From: an uncultured Flavobacterium sp.
Lineage (GTDB): Bacteria > Bacteroidota > Bacteroidia > Flavobacteriales > Flavobacteriaceae
NCBI RefSeq assembly: GCF_946479975.1
Contig: NZ_CAMLIX010000102.1
Location: forward strand, 1 to 16,972
Length of the DNA stretch: 16,972 nucleotides
Direction of reading: 5' to 3'
The notes beneath the pieces were generated by a model that was not told where the DNA came from, made no database searches, and worked only from the letters and a program-made list of their open reading frames with translations. This document shows, in pieces, positions 7,514 through 14,813 of this stretch. A program made the translations under genes and the position numbers. Positions within the stretch are counted from its first letter, which is position 1; every line of letters begins with the position of its first letter.

Positions 7514-10309
7514 TTATAATTTGTCTTTTAAGTAGACACCTGTCACAGATTCTTTAATTTTAACGATCTCTTCTGGAGTTCCAGAAGCTAATAAATAACC
7601 TCCGTTTTCTCCACCTTCTGGACCTAAATCTAGAATCCAGTCGGCACATTTTATTAAATCCAGATTGTGTTCGATTACGATAATAGAATGTCCTTTTTCT
7701 ATTAAAGCATCAAAAGAAGCCAGAAGTTTTTTAATATCGTGAAAATGAAGTCCCGTTGTTGGTTCATCAAAAACAAATAATGCCTTATCTTTTGTTGCTC
7801 CTTTTACAAGAAAAGAAGCTAGTTTAATACGCTGTGCTTCACCACCAGAGAGAGTAGAAGAAGATTGCCCTAATTGCACATATCCTAAACCAACATCTTG
7901 GAGAGGCTGTAGTTTTTGAGTGATTTTGGATTGTTTGTTTTTTTCGAAAAAAGCAATCGCATCATCAATAGTCATTGTTAGAATATCATTAATGTTTTGA
8001 TTGTCGAATGTTACTTCTAAAATCTCTTTTTTGAATCGTTTTCCGCCACACGTTTCACAAGGAAGAGAAACGTCTGCCATAAATACCATTTCGACATTTA
8101 TAGAGCCTTCTCCTTTACAAGTTTCGCATCGGCCACCATCAACGTTGAATGAGAAATGTTTGGCTTGATAACCTCTTATTTTAGATAATTTCTCTTTAGC
8201 ATACAAATCTCGAATATCGTCATAAGCTTTAATATAAGTCACAGGATTGGATCTCGAACTTCTACCAATCGGATTTTGATCTACATATTCAATATGTTTG
8301 ATTTGCGAGAAAGAACCTTTTAGTTCACTGAATTGTCCCGCTTTTTCTGAAGCACTTTCCAATTTCTTCTGCATGGCAGGAAACAAGATTTTCTTAATCA
8401 AAGTACTTTTTCCACTACCAGAAACGCCTGTAACAACAGTCAGAACATCTAGAGGAAAAGTAACATTAATATTCTTCAAATTGTTTTCGCGTGCCCCAAC
8501 AATATCAATATGATTTTTGAATTTTCTTCTTTTCTTTGGAACCGTAATTTCTAAATCTCCATTTAAATATTTAGCAGTTAATGATTCAGATTTCAGGATT
8601 TCATCATAAGTTCCCTGAGCGACAAGATTTCCCCCAAAAGTTCCAGCTTCTGGACCAATATCAATAATCATATCTGCTGCTTTCATAATATCTTCGTCAT
8701 GTTCCACCACAATAACGGTGTTTCCTAAATCACGAAGAGAAAGCAATACTTTAATCAATCTTTCAGAATCTTTAGGATGCAGACCGATGCTTGGCTCATC
8801 CAAAATATACATAGATCCAACCAAACTACTCCCCAGAGAAGTTGCTAGGTTAATACGCTGTGATTCACCACCAGAAAGTGTTGCAGAATTTCTGTTTAAA
8901 GTAAGGTAATCTAAACCAACTTCTGTCAAAAATGACAAGCGGTTATTAATTTCGACCATCAAACGTTTGGCAATTTGCTGTTCGTAAACATTCAGTTCGA
9001 TGTTTTTAAAGAAAGTAACCAAATGTTTTATTGGTAGATCAACTAAATCTGAAACTGTTTTGCCATTTATTTTTACATAAGAAGCCTCTTCGCGTAAGCG
9101 TTTTCCTTTGCAGACATGACATTTTGTTTTTCCTCTATAACGAGAAAGCATCACGCGGTTCTGGATCTTATAATTTTTTTCTTCTAATTCTCTAAAGAAA
9201 TCATTTAATCCTTGAAAATACTTATTTCCGGTCCAAACTAAATCTTTTTGTTCATTTGTTAATTCAAAATAAGGTTTGTGAATTGGGAAATCAAATTTAT
9301 AAGCATGTTTAACCAATTCGTCCTTATACCAGCTCATGCTGTCGCCGCGCCAAGGATAAATTGCGCTTTCAAAAATAGAAAGCGAAGTATTAGGAACCAC
9401 TAAATCTGAATCTATTCCAATGATATTTCCATAACCTTCGCAAACAGGACACGCACCATAAGGATTATTAAAACTAAACAAGTGAACATTTGGTTCTAAG
9501 AAAGTGATTCCGTCCAATTCAAAATTATTCGAATAAGAAAATCTTTTCTCCGCATTCAATTCTTGCAAATAACAAATTCCTTTACCTTCAAAAAAAGCAG
9601 TCTGAACAGCATCTGCAAGTCGGTTATAGAATTCCTCTTCCTCTTTGACAACGATACGGTCAATGATCAATAAAATATCCTTATTATCAAACTGATGTAA
9701 ATCTGAAGAAGAAAATTCATCTAAACGAATCATTTCATTATCAACCAGAATACGTGCAAAACCTTGTTGCAGTAATACTTTCAATTTATCTTCTAATTGT
9801 CTTCCTTCTTCCAAATGAATAGGAGCGAGTAGAAGCCATTTACTGTCAATAGGCAGTGTTTTTACATCAGCAACAACATCGGTAACGGTATTTTTTTTGA
9901 CTTCCTGTCCAGAAATAGGAGAATAAGTGCGACCGATTCTGGCAAACAAAAGTTTGATATAATCATAAATCTCTGTTGACGTTCCAACAGTCGAACGCGC
10001 ATTGGTTGTGTTTACCTTCTGTTCAATAGCAATTGCAGGAGCAATACCTTTAATATATTCAACTTTAGGTTTGTCTAAACGGCCCAAAAACTGACGCGCA
10101 TAAGAAGATAAACTTTCTACGTAACGTCTTTGTCCTTCGGCATATAAAGTATCAAATGCCAAACTCGATTTTCCTGATCCCGAAAGTCCAGTAATAACAA
10201 CAAGTTTATTTCGCGGAATAACAACATCTACATTTTTTAAATTATGTACCTGCGCTCCTTTTATTATAATATTTGATTTTGGGTCTATTTTAGAAAGATC
10301 AATTTGCAT
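7514..10309 (-). CDS. uvrA: Excinuclease ABC subunit UvrA
   Basis: Damage-recognition ATPase of nucleotide excision repair. An in-frame ATG ten codons upstream (10337-10339) exists, but a promoter-like motif at 10327-10334 lies inside that extension, so I chose the ATG at 10309 (931 residues; E. coli UvrA is 940). Visible in order: first Walker [10 protein letters not shown] (41-49), CPVC (287-290), CHVC (397-400), ABC signature LSGGESQR (478-485) with Walker B ILDEP, second Walker [10 protein letters not shown] (628-636), a zinc module with CETC at 728-731 and CETC at 751-754, second signature LSGGEAQR (820-827) and FDEP. In place of the first CxxC of the N-terminal zinc module there is [10 protein letters not shown] (about 258-267), so that module is incomplete. 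I recall this as usual for Bacteroidetes. The gene is monocistronic. Confidence 0.97.
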   Translation of the reverse strand: MQIDLSKIDPKSNIIIKGAQVHNLKNVDVVIPRNKLVVITGLSGSGKSSLAFDTLYAEGQRRYVESLSSYARQFLGRLDKPKVEYIKGIAPAIAIEQKVNTTNARSTVGTSTEIYDYIKLLFARIGRTYSPISGQEVKKNTVTDVVADVKTLPIDSKWLLLAPIHLEEGRQLEDKLKVLLQQGFARILVDNEMIRLDEFSSSDLHQFDNKDILLIIDRIVVKEEEEFYNRLADAVQTAFFEGKGICYLQELNAEKRFSYSNNFELDGITFLEPNVHLFSFNNPYGACPVCEGYGNIIGIDSDLVVPNTSLSIFESAIYPWRGDSMSWYKDELVKHAYKFDFPIHKPYFELTNEQKDLVWTGNKYFQGLNDFFRELEEKNYKIQNRVMLSRYRGKTKCHVCKGKRLREEASYVKINGKTVSDLVDLPIKHLVTFFKNIELNVYEQQIAKRLMVEINNRLSFLTEVGLDYLTLNRNSATLSGGESQRINLATSLGSSLVGSMYILDEPSIGLHPKDSERLIKVLLSLRDLGNTVIVVEHDEDIMKAADMIIDIGPEAGTFGGNLVAQGTYDEILKSESLTAKYLNGDLEITVPKKRRKFKNHIDIVGARENNLKNINVTFPLDVLTVVTGVSGSGKSTLIKKILFPAMQKKLESASEKAGQFSELKGSFSQIKHIEYVDQNPIGRSSRSNPVTYIKAYDDIRDLYAKEKLSKIRGYQAKHFSFNVDGGRCETCKGEGSINVEMVFMADVSLPCETCGGKRFKKEILEVTFDNQNINDILTMTIDDAIAFFEKNKQSKITQKLQPLQDVGLGYVQLGQSSSTLSGGEAQRIKLASFLVKGATKDKALFVFDEPTTGLHFHDIKKLLASFDALIEKGHSIIVIEHNLDLIKCADWILDLGPEGGENGGYLLASGTPEEIVKIKESVTGVYLKDKL

Positions 10310-10326
10310 AAAAAAGTCAATTTTTA

Positions 10327-10334
10327 CAAAAGTA
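10327..10334 (-). promoter_or_regulatory. Putative -7 promoter element for uvrA
   Basis: Read on the minus strand this is TACTTTTG, matching TAnnTTTG. It lies 17 bases before the chosen start at 10309, so transcription would begin near 10320, after the alternative upstream ATG. No consensus -33 is seen. I saw no LexA-type box. Confidence 0.45.
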
Positions 10335-10562
10335 ATCAATTTTGAATTGGATTTTGTTAAGGATATAGTTCCAAATTTTAACTATTTTATCATAAAAACA
10401 ACGACTTATAAAATGACTTAGCTTTCAGTTTTTATTAAAAACAGCCTCTTTCTGTAAAAATAAATGGAGCAATAAAGAGAAAAGATGAAGCCTAGATGAA
10501 ATAAATCTTCAATAAAAAATTGTATCTTAAATCTCGATTTAATCGAAAATTGACCCATTTTT

Positions 10563-10577
10563 AAGTAAAGTTTACTT
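10563..10577. repeat. 15-base dyad upstream of the ECF sigma gene
   Basis: Seven-base arms AAGTAAA and TTTACTT around a single G, a perfect palindrome. It lies about 125 bases upstream of the putative sigma promoter. A second dyad, CTAAATTTAG, follows at 10607-10616. Either could be a protein-binding site; there is no direct evidence. Confidence 0.3.
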
Positions 10578-10702
10578 CTTTAAGGCTTATATTTAAAGGG
10601 ATTATGCTAAATTTAGTAAGATATTTATTTAACTTTTTCACTGTAAAATTTAAGTTTGATTTAGTTTAATAAACGTTTTACACGCAATTATTACCAATTT
10701 TA

Positions 10703-10735
10703 TTTGCTTTTTTAAACATTTATTTGTTAAATTTG
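10703..10735 (+). promoter_or_regulatory. Putative Bacteroidetes promoter for the ECF sigma gene
   Basis: TTTG at 10703-10706 and TAAATTTG at 10728-10735 with a 21-base spacer. This is the only promoter candidate in the window with both an exact TTTG and an exact TAnnTTTG at plausible spacing. It leaves a leader of about 100 bases before the ATG at 10841. Confidence 0.5.
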
Positions 10736-10840
10736 GTCGCAATATTAACACAACTCAAAAAAAAGATTCGCCTATATAATAAAACTACTTTTTAGAAAAA
10801 TTACTCCAAATTTTAAAATTAGAACTAAAAAGGTAGAATT

Positions 10841-11425
10841 ATGGCTGATCTGCATACTCCAGATGCTCTATTAGTAAAAAATTATGTTGACGGTAGCGAA
10901 GCTGCTTTGGCGACATTAATAAAAAGGCACGAATCTAAAATATATGGTTTCATATATTCTAAGATTGCTGATAGAGATATTTCAAATGATATTTTCCAAG
11001 ATACATTTATTAAAGTTATTAAAACTTTAAAAAGCAATTCGTACAACGAAGAAGGTAAATTTCTGCCTTGGGTAATGCGTATTTCGCACAACCTAATCGT
11101 CGATCATTTCCGCAAAACTAAAAAAATGCCAATGTATAGAGAAACCGAAGAATTTTCGATTTTTTCTATCATGTCAGATGATTCTTTGACAATTGAAGGC
11201 AAAATGATAGTAGATCAAGTTGAAATCGATTTGAAAAAACTGATCGAAGAACTTCCAGAAGATCAAAAAGAAGTTTTGGTAATGCGTATGTATCAAGATA
11301 TGAGTTTTAAAGAAATCTCAGAAATTACAGGCGTTAGTATTAATACAGCATTAGGAAGAATGCGTTATGCGTTAATGAATTTAAGAAAGATAATTGACAA
11401 AAATCAAATTATTTTAACCAACTAA
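10841..11425 (+). CDS. ECF-type RNA polymerase sigma factor
   Basis: 194 residues, the usual ECF length. Sigma region 2 covers about 10-95, with the core-binding segment DRDISNDIFQDTFIKVIKTL at 44-63 and the -10 binding segment FLPWVMRISHNLIVDHFRK at 74-92. A linker of about 45 residues follows. Region 4 starts at LPEDQKEVLVMRMYQDMSFKEIS (138-160), with the helix-turn-helix around 156-180 ending GRMRYALMNLRK. It directs RNA polymerase to a specific promoter set; targets are unknown. I see no adjacent anti-sigma factor with a membrane segment. The only co-directional neighbour is a 47-aa gene 49 bases downstream. A weak AGG lies before the ATG. Confidence 0.92.
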   Translation: MADLHTPDALLVKNYVDGSEAALATLIKRHESKIYGFIYSKIADRDISNDIFQDTFIKVIKTLKSNSYNEEGKFLPWVMRISHNLIVDHFRKTKKMPMYRETEEFSIFSIMSDDSLTIEGKMIVDQVEIDLKKLIEELPEDQKEVLVMRMYQDMSFKEISEITGVSINTALGRMRYALMNLRKIIDKNQIILTN

Positions 11426-11474
11426 TACTATTTTGGTAATAAGGTCGTTATACTATTATAAAACATTTGATAGT

Positions 11475-11618
11475 ATGGCGAAAATTTACTCAAAAAAGGC
11501 ATTAGCTTCTAAAGATCTTAAACCTAACAAGGAAGTCGTTTCTTTTATTTTAAACTATTCACAAGCATTGACTGTAGTTAAAATTGAAGAAAAAAGTTTC
11601 GAGATTATAGCTAATTAA
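11475..11618 (+). CDS. Small 47-aa protein downstream of the ECF sigma factor
   Basis: An earlier in-frame ATG at 11433 would add 14 residues (MVIRSLYYYKTFDS) that look like translated spacer. I prefer the ATG at 11475, giving a protein that begins MAKIYSKKALASKDLKPNKE and ends with a hydrophobic/beta-like half (VVSFILNYSQALTVVKIEEKSFEIIAN). The N-terminal half is basic; the C-terminal half could form two strands. I do not know a function, although this start looks familiar as a small flavobacterial protein next to a sigma factor (recall only). It is followed by a terminator at 11683-11723 and has no clear promoter of its own, so it is probably co-transcribed with the sigma gene. It is too short to be a classical anti-sigma factor. 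Confidence 0.65.
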   Translation: MAKIYSKKALASKDLKPNKEVVSFILNYSQALTVVKIEEKSFEIIAN

Positions 11619-11682
11619 ACAGCCCACTGCTCCTGTCGGATGTTTATCAAAATTAAACCAAATGGTCGTTTTGGTTGAAAAG

Positions 11683-11723
11683 CTCACTGTTTGTATTCAT
11701 ATGCAAATAGTGAGTTTTTTTTT
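11683..11723 (+). terminator. Terminator after the sigma factor / 47-aa gene pair
   Basis: An 11-base stem (11683-11693 with 11704-11714, one G-U pair, otherwise perfect; arm core CTCACT) with a ten-base loop and a T-run of nine at 11715-11723. A weaker seven-base hairpin (AACCAAA at 11656-11662 with TTTGGTT at 11670-11676) precedes it. Confidence 0.85.
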
Positions 11724-12207
11724 ATGTAAAAATATTCCTTAAATTATCATTTTTGCGATCTAATTCGATCTAACTTTCTTCGCATATTTTTTTTATAAGT
11801 TTTTTATATCAGTTTTTCTAAGTTTTGTTAAAATTTAATATTTTGACTCGATTTTGTATGTTTGTTTGGTTTTTAATTCTATTTTAGTTAAAAACTAGAT
11901 TTTTTATCAGTAAAAATACTTTTGTCGCGTATTTTTCATATTGTAAAAATCATTAATAATTTCATTCAAAATTCTAATAAACTAAGAACTAAATATTTAA
12001 CTCAAATCAGATAATTTATGAAGAAAAACTACCCTGCTTTATTTTGTTAAGTTTGTTTTTGATTTTAAGCAGAAATATTTGAACCAAAGAATATTTCAGC
12101 TTCTATAATAGTTTCAAAAGATAATTTTTAACCAGTTTAATTATCTTCTCAGGCTATGCCTCGAACAAAAAGAAAATCATTTAACCACTCCAAAACTTAA
12201 CCGCAAA
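11724..12207. other. 480-base spacer with a possible gene remnant
   Basis: AT-rich. Holds a TAnnTTTG match (TACTTTTG, 11917-11924), a broken signal-peptide-like frame from 12018, and a nine-base hairpin (12118-12126 with 12139-12147). No complete gene was found. The 5' end of the TPR gene follows; I see no promoter motif close to its start. Confidence 0.45.
12018..12128 (+). pseudogene. Possible decayed gene for a small secreted protein
   Basis: An ATG at 12018 reads MKKNYPALFC and stops at once. Shifting frame near the middle of this stretch gives FILLSLFLILSRNI, so with one frameshift it forms a convincing basic-then-hydrophobic signal peptide. A third frame just after it reads FEPKNISASIIVSKDNF and then stops. 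The promoter-like TACTTTTG lies 94 bases upstream. The pieces are short and could be chance in AT-rich DNA. I list it as a weak remnant call. Confidence 0.25.
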
Positions 12208-13272
12208 ATGAAAGAGAACTTTAGAATGCTGTCATGCCTGCTCATGATAAGTCTAGGCGCGTTTGCCCAAAAAGACAAAATTAAAGAAGCGCAATCTTTG
12301 TACGATAAAGGAAAAAGCGAAGAATCTTTAGCAATTTTAAACAAAACAGAATATCTCATCCTTAATGCCCCAGATGAAGACAAATCTGATTATTATTTCT
12401 TAAAAGGAAATGTCTTAAAAGATTTAGCCCTCAAAAATATTGATGCTGCTAATAATTTCACCTTGGCTTCTCAAGCCTACCAAGATGTATTTTTATACGA
12501 AAACGAATCTGGTAAATTTAAATCTACCGTTAAAGCCAGTATGGCATTAAAAGACATGAAAGCCAATCTTGTAAAAGGTGCCTTAGATGATTTTAAAGCT
12601 GGAAAATTTAAAGAAAGCGCAGAGAAAAGTTATAAAGTATATTTGTTTGATAAAAAAGATACACTGAACTTATACAACGCTGCGTCGTCATCTATTAACG
12701 GAAACGATTATACTGCGGCAGTTACGTATTACGAATTACTTAAAAAGATTAATTTCTCTGGAAAAGGAGTTTTGTATCTGGCAACCAATAAAAAGACAAA
12801 AGAAGAAGATGCTTTTCTTTCTCCAAAAGCCAGAGATTACGCTGTTTTGCAGGGATCTTATGAGAAACCAAGAATGGAATCGGTTCCGTCTAAGAAAATT
12901 GAAGTCAACAGTAATTTGGCCTTTGCCTATTTAGAAAGAAAAGAATACCAAAAAGCAGAAGAAATCTATAATTACGTCTTAGAATTAAATCCAAATTATG
13001 TCGATGCTTATATTAATTTGGCATATTTAAAATTACAGCTCAAAAAAGATGTTGCCGAAGAAATCGCAGCATTAGGAACTAGTAAAGCAGATATGCAGAA
13101 ATACGATAAATTAAATGCCAGAAAAGACGATATTACAAGAAGTGCAATTCCGTATTTGAAAAAAGTACTTGCCATCGAGCCAAAAAATCAAGATGCAACC
13201 AAGGTTTTGTTAGGAGTCTACAGATCACTCGATATGACCGCAGAATATAATTCTTTAAAAGCTAGTATGTAG
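12208..13272 (+). CDS. Secreted tetratricopeptide-repeat (TPR) protein
   Basis: 354 residues. The N-terminus is a signal peptide: K2, R6, a hydrophobic core (MLSCLLMISLGAFA, 7-20) and cleavage before Q21. No lipobox cysteine follows, so it is probably periplasmic rather than a lipoprotein. Helical repeats run through the mature protein. The clearest TPR is about 233-266 (NSNLAFAYLERKEYQKAEE to LELNPNYVDAYINLAYLKL), another starts around 267, and a last one is at about 315-345 (IPYLKKVLAIEPKNQDAT). Upstream helices (25-45, 120-185) are weaker repeats with KGKSEESLAIL and FKAGKFKESAEKSYKVY patterns. TPRs scaffold protein-protein contacts; the partner is unknown. A hairpin follows the stop directly. 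Confidence 0.8.
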   Translation: MKENFRMLSCLLMISLGAFAQKDKIKEAQSLYDKGKSEESLAILNKTEYLILNAPDEDKSDYYFLKGNVLKDLALKNIDAANNFTLASQAYQDVFLYENESGKFKSTVKASMALKDMKANLVKGALDDFKAGKFKESAEKSYKVYLFDKKDTLNLYNAASSSINGNDYTAAVTYYELLKKINFSGKGVLYLATNKKTKEEDAFLSPKARDYAVLQGSYEKPRMESVPSKKIEVNSNLAFAYLERKEYQKAEEIYNYVLELNPNYVDAYINLAYLKLQLKKDVAEEIAALGTSKADMQKYDKLNARKDDITRSAIPYLKKVLAIEPKNQDATKVLLGVYRSLDMTAEYNSLKASM

Positions 13273-13273
13273 A

Positions 13274-13303
13274 TAATTAGCAAATTAGAGAATTTGTTAA
13301 TTA
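13274..13303 (+). repeat. AT-rich hairpin after the TPR gene
   Basis: A 13-base stem with one G-U pair (13274-13286 with 13291-13303; left arm TAATTAGCAAATT) and loop AGAG, two bases past the TPR stop. The sequence around it repeats AGATAATT (13271, 13303) and CAAATT. There is no T-run, so on its own it is a 3'-end stabiliser or intergenic repeat rather than a full terminator. Confidence 0.5.
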
Positions 13304-13333
13304 GATAATTTTCTAATCAACAAATTGACACAT

Positions 13334-13375
13334 AAAATAAGCGCAAAGTTTCTAAAACTTTGCGCTTATTTTTTT
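13334..13375. terminator. Bidirectional terminator overlapping the nth 3' end
   Basis: An 18-base perfect stem (13334-13351 with 13355-13372) with a three-base loop CTA at 13352-13354. The plus strand continues into Ts to 13375, serving the TPR gene; the minus side also ends T-rich, serving nth. On the minus strand the loop is the nth stop codon TAG, and the 5' arm is the last six sense codons. The arm carries GCGCAAAG, also found in the repeat at 14814-15064. Confidence 0.85.
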
Positions 13376-14029
13376 AACGGGCATTTTTTCCATTTCTTCA
13401 ATAAGAGATTTTTTACCCACAGTTTTAGTGATGATATCTTTTTCTAGATTCCATCCTCTAGCAGGCGAATATTCGCGTCCGTACCAAATAATCTGTAAAT
13501 GCAAATCGTTCCAGATATCTCTAGGAAACAATCGTTTAGCATCTTTTTCCGTCTGCGCCACATTTTTTCCATTAGATAAATTCCATCTGTGCATCAATCT
13601 ATGAATATGCGTATCAACAGGAAAAGCCGGAACACCAAAAGCCTGAGACATTACCACACTTGCCGTTTTATGACCAACCGCAGGCAAAGCTTCCAACGCT
13701 TCAAAACTCTGAGGAACTTCTCCGTTATATTTTTCGATCAAAATTTCAGACAAGCCATGAATTCCTTTCGATTTCATTGGCGATAAACCACACGGACGAA
13801 TAATTTCCTTAATTTCCTCCACCGACATTTTCACCATATCATACGGATTATCAGCTTTTGCAAACAATAAAGGCGTAATCTGATTCACGCGCACATCTGT
13901 ACATTGCGCAGACAATAAAACCGCAATTAAAAGCGTATAAGGATCTTTATGGTCAAGAGGGATAGGTATAGTTGGGTAAAGTTCTTTTAATTTATCTATA
14001 ACAAATTGTACACGAGCTTCTTTATTCAT
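13352..14029 (-). CDS. nth: Endonuclease III-like DNA glycosylase/AP lyase without FeS cluster
   Basis: 225 residues, HhH-GPD fold. Removes oxidised pyrimidines in base excision repair. Visible: LLSAQCTD (39-45), the helix-hairpin-helix LPAVGHKTASVV (115-126) with the catalytic lysine K121, and FPVDTHIHRL (136-145) with the catalytic aspartate D139. These two residues match E. coli K120 and D138. The C-terminal four-cysteine iron-sulfur motif is missing: after YGREYSPARGW there is no Cys, and the whole protein has only C43 and C80. The first cluster position appears as S188. Length is otherwise near normal (E. coli 211). The last six sense codons and the stop lie in the terminator hairpin. 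Divergent from bcp. Confidence 0.9.
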   Translation of the reverse strand: MNKEARVQFVIDKLKELYPTIPIPLDHKDPYTLLIAVLLSAQCTDVRVNQITPLLFAKADNPYDMVKMSVEEIKEIIRPCGLSPMKSKGIHGLSEILIEKYNGEVPQSFEALEALPAVGHKTASVVMSQAFGVPAFPVDTHIHRLMHRWNLSNGKNVAQTEKDAKRLFPRDIWNDLHLQIIWYGREYSPARGWNLEKDIITKTVGKKSLIEEMEKMPVKKISAKF

Positions 14030-14126
14030 TTCCGTAATTTTGATGTTGTAAAAATAGTATAATTTTTATGATGTGCCTAATCCAGCTTTCCGTTGCAACT
14101 CCTCATTATGCTAGTAACATTTTTAA

Positions 14127-14164
14127 GTATTTAAAAGAGCTTCCGTTGGTCGCTTTTTAAATAC
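14127..14164. repeat. Imperfect inverted repeat with CTTCCGTTGG loop
   Basis: Ten perfect pairs (GTATTTAAAA with TTTTAAATAC) plus three more across a one-base bulge (GAGC against GCT). The loop reads TTCCGTTGGTC. A similar GCTTTCCGTTGC occurs about 40 bases to the left. It may be an intergenic repeat; copy number is unknown. Confidence 0.4.
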
Positions 14165-14251
14165 AAAAAATGTAAACTATCATAATTCCAGGATTTTCAC
14201 TTCAATCTGGGGCAAAAAGAAATTGCGAGTTATAATTTGTAAATTATGGAT

Positions 14252-14259
14252 TATATTTG
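14252..14259 (+). promoter_or_regulatory. Putative -7 promoter element for bcp
   Basis: TATATTTG matches TAnnTTTG. Transcription would start near 14266 and leave a leader of about 90 bases that includes the palindrome at 14289-14315. No good -33 element at standard spacing. Confidence 0.4.
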
Positions 14260-14288
14260 TTAGAGGTTACAATCTAAAAATACAAATG

Positions 14289-14315
14289 CCTACAAGGTTT
14301 TGAAAACCTTGCAGG
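14289..14315. repeat. 27-base palindrome in the bcp leader
   Basis: Arms CCTACAAGGTTTT and AAAACCTTGCAGG around a central G; 12 of 13 positions pair, the exception being A14292/C14312. It is flanked on both sides by AATCTAAAA strings (14271 and 14317). I recall similar CAAGGTTTT palindromes between Flavobacterium genes, but could not check copies. Confidence 0.6.
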
Positions 14316-14352
14316 AATCTAAAATCCAAAATCAGAAATCTAAAATAAAAAA
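14316..14352 (+). repeat. AATCTAAA-type short tandem repeat before bcp
   Basis: Units AATCTAAA, ATCCAAA, ATCAGAA and ATCTAAA run one after another with about seven-base periodicity up to the start codon. A shorter related stretch (AAATCTAAATTCTACAATCTAAA) precedes the flippase at 5221-5243. These are degenerate heptamer repeats, not coding. Confidence 0.5.
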
Positions 14353-14354
14353 AT

Positions 14355-14807
14355 ATGACAACATTAAAAGCAGGAGATAAGGCACCAAATTTTTCAGGAA
14401 CAGATCAAGACGGAAAATCACATAAACTAGCAGATTATGCTGGAAAAAAGTTAGTAGTTTTCTTTTATCCAAAAGCAAGCACGCCAGGTTGTACAGCCGA
14501 AGCTTGTGATTTAAGAGATAATTTCCACCGTTTTCAAGCAAATAATTACGAACTTCTAGGTGTAAGTGCCGACAGTGCGAAAGCACAAGTTAAATTCAAA
14601 GAAAAATACGAATTGCCATTTCCATTACTTGCCGACGAAGATAAATCGGTTATAAACGCTTTTGGAGTTTGGGGACCAAAGAAATTCATGGGAAAAGAAT
14701 ACGACGGAATCCATAGAACCACTTTCGTAATCAACGAAAAAGGAATCATCGAAGAAGTAATCGAAAACGTAAAAACTAAAGAACACGCTGCGCAGATTTT
14801 GAAGTAG
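14355..14807 (+). CDS. bcp: Thioredoxin-dependent peroxiredoxin, BCP/PrxQ type
   Basis: 150 residues, typical BCP length. Reduces hydrogen peroxide and organic peroxides in the cytoplasm, with thioredoxin as electron donor. The active site FYPKASTPGCTAEACDLRD carries the peroxidatic C46 and, five residues on, the probable resolving C51, with T43 and P44 in the conserved TPGC. R121 in HRTTFVIN fits the conserved active-site arginine. The N-terminal LKAGDKAPNFSGTDQDGK is the usual AhpC/TSA start. No signal peptide. The start is an ATG after an A-run without Shine-Dalgarno. Its 3' end runs straight into a large inverted repeat seven bases after the stop. No OxyR-like site was recognised. Confidence 0.95.
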   Translation: MTTLKAGDKAPNFSGTDQDGKSHKLADYAGKKLVVFFYPKASTPGCTAEACDLRDNFHRFQANNYELLGVSADSAKAQVKFKEKYELPFPLLADEDKSVINAFGVWGPKKFMGKEYDGIHRTTFVINEKGIIEEVIENVKTKEHAAQILK

Positions 14808-14813
14808 AGGTTA

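Larger units (their letters stand above)
10340..10840. other. 500-base spacer between uvrA and the sigma factor
   Basis: No coding frame of note on either strand. It contains two short dyads, AAGTAAA-G-TTTACTT (10563-10577) and CTAAATTTAG (10607-10616), and a promoter-like pair at 10703-10735. The rest is AT-rich sequence with A and T runs. The uvrA start and the sigma gene diverge from this spacer. Confidence 0.5.
14030..14354. other. Spacer between nth and bcp with inverted repeats
   Basis: 325 bases, no gene. From left: an imperfect hairpin (GTATTTAAAA, 14127-14136 with 14155-14164) whose loop holds CTTCCGTTGGTC; a related GCTTTCCGTTGC string near 14087; a TAnnTTTG match at 14252-14259; a 27-base palindrome at 14289-14315; and AATCTAAAA-type repeats up to the bcp start. 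Most of it looks like accumulated intergenic repeat elements. Confidence 0.5.

Noticed and set aside
8298..8909. Plus-strand frames opposite uvrA
   Set aside because: Antisense shadows of a strongly conserved coding region.
10310..10339. Ten-residue N-terminal extension of UvrA
   Set aside because: A TACTTTTG promoter motif lies inside it, and the extension ([10 protein letters not shown]) has no family character.
11433..11474. Upstream ATG for the 47-aa gene
   Set aside because: The 14 added residues resemble random AT-rich translation; the conserved-looking protein begins at 11475.
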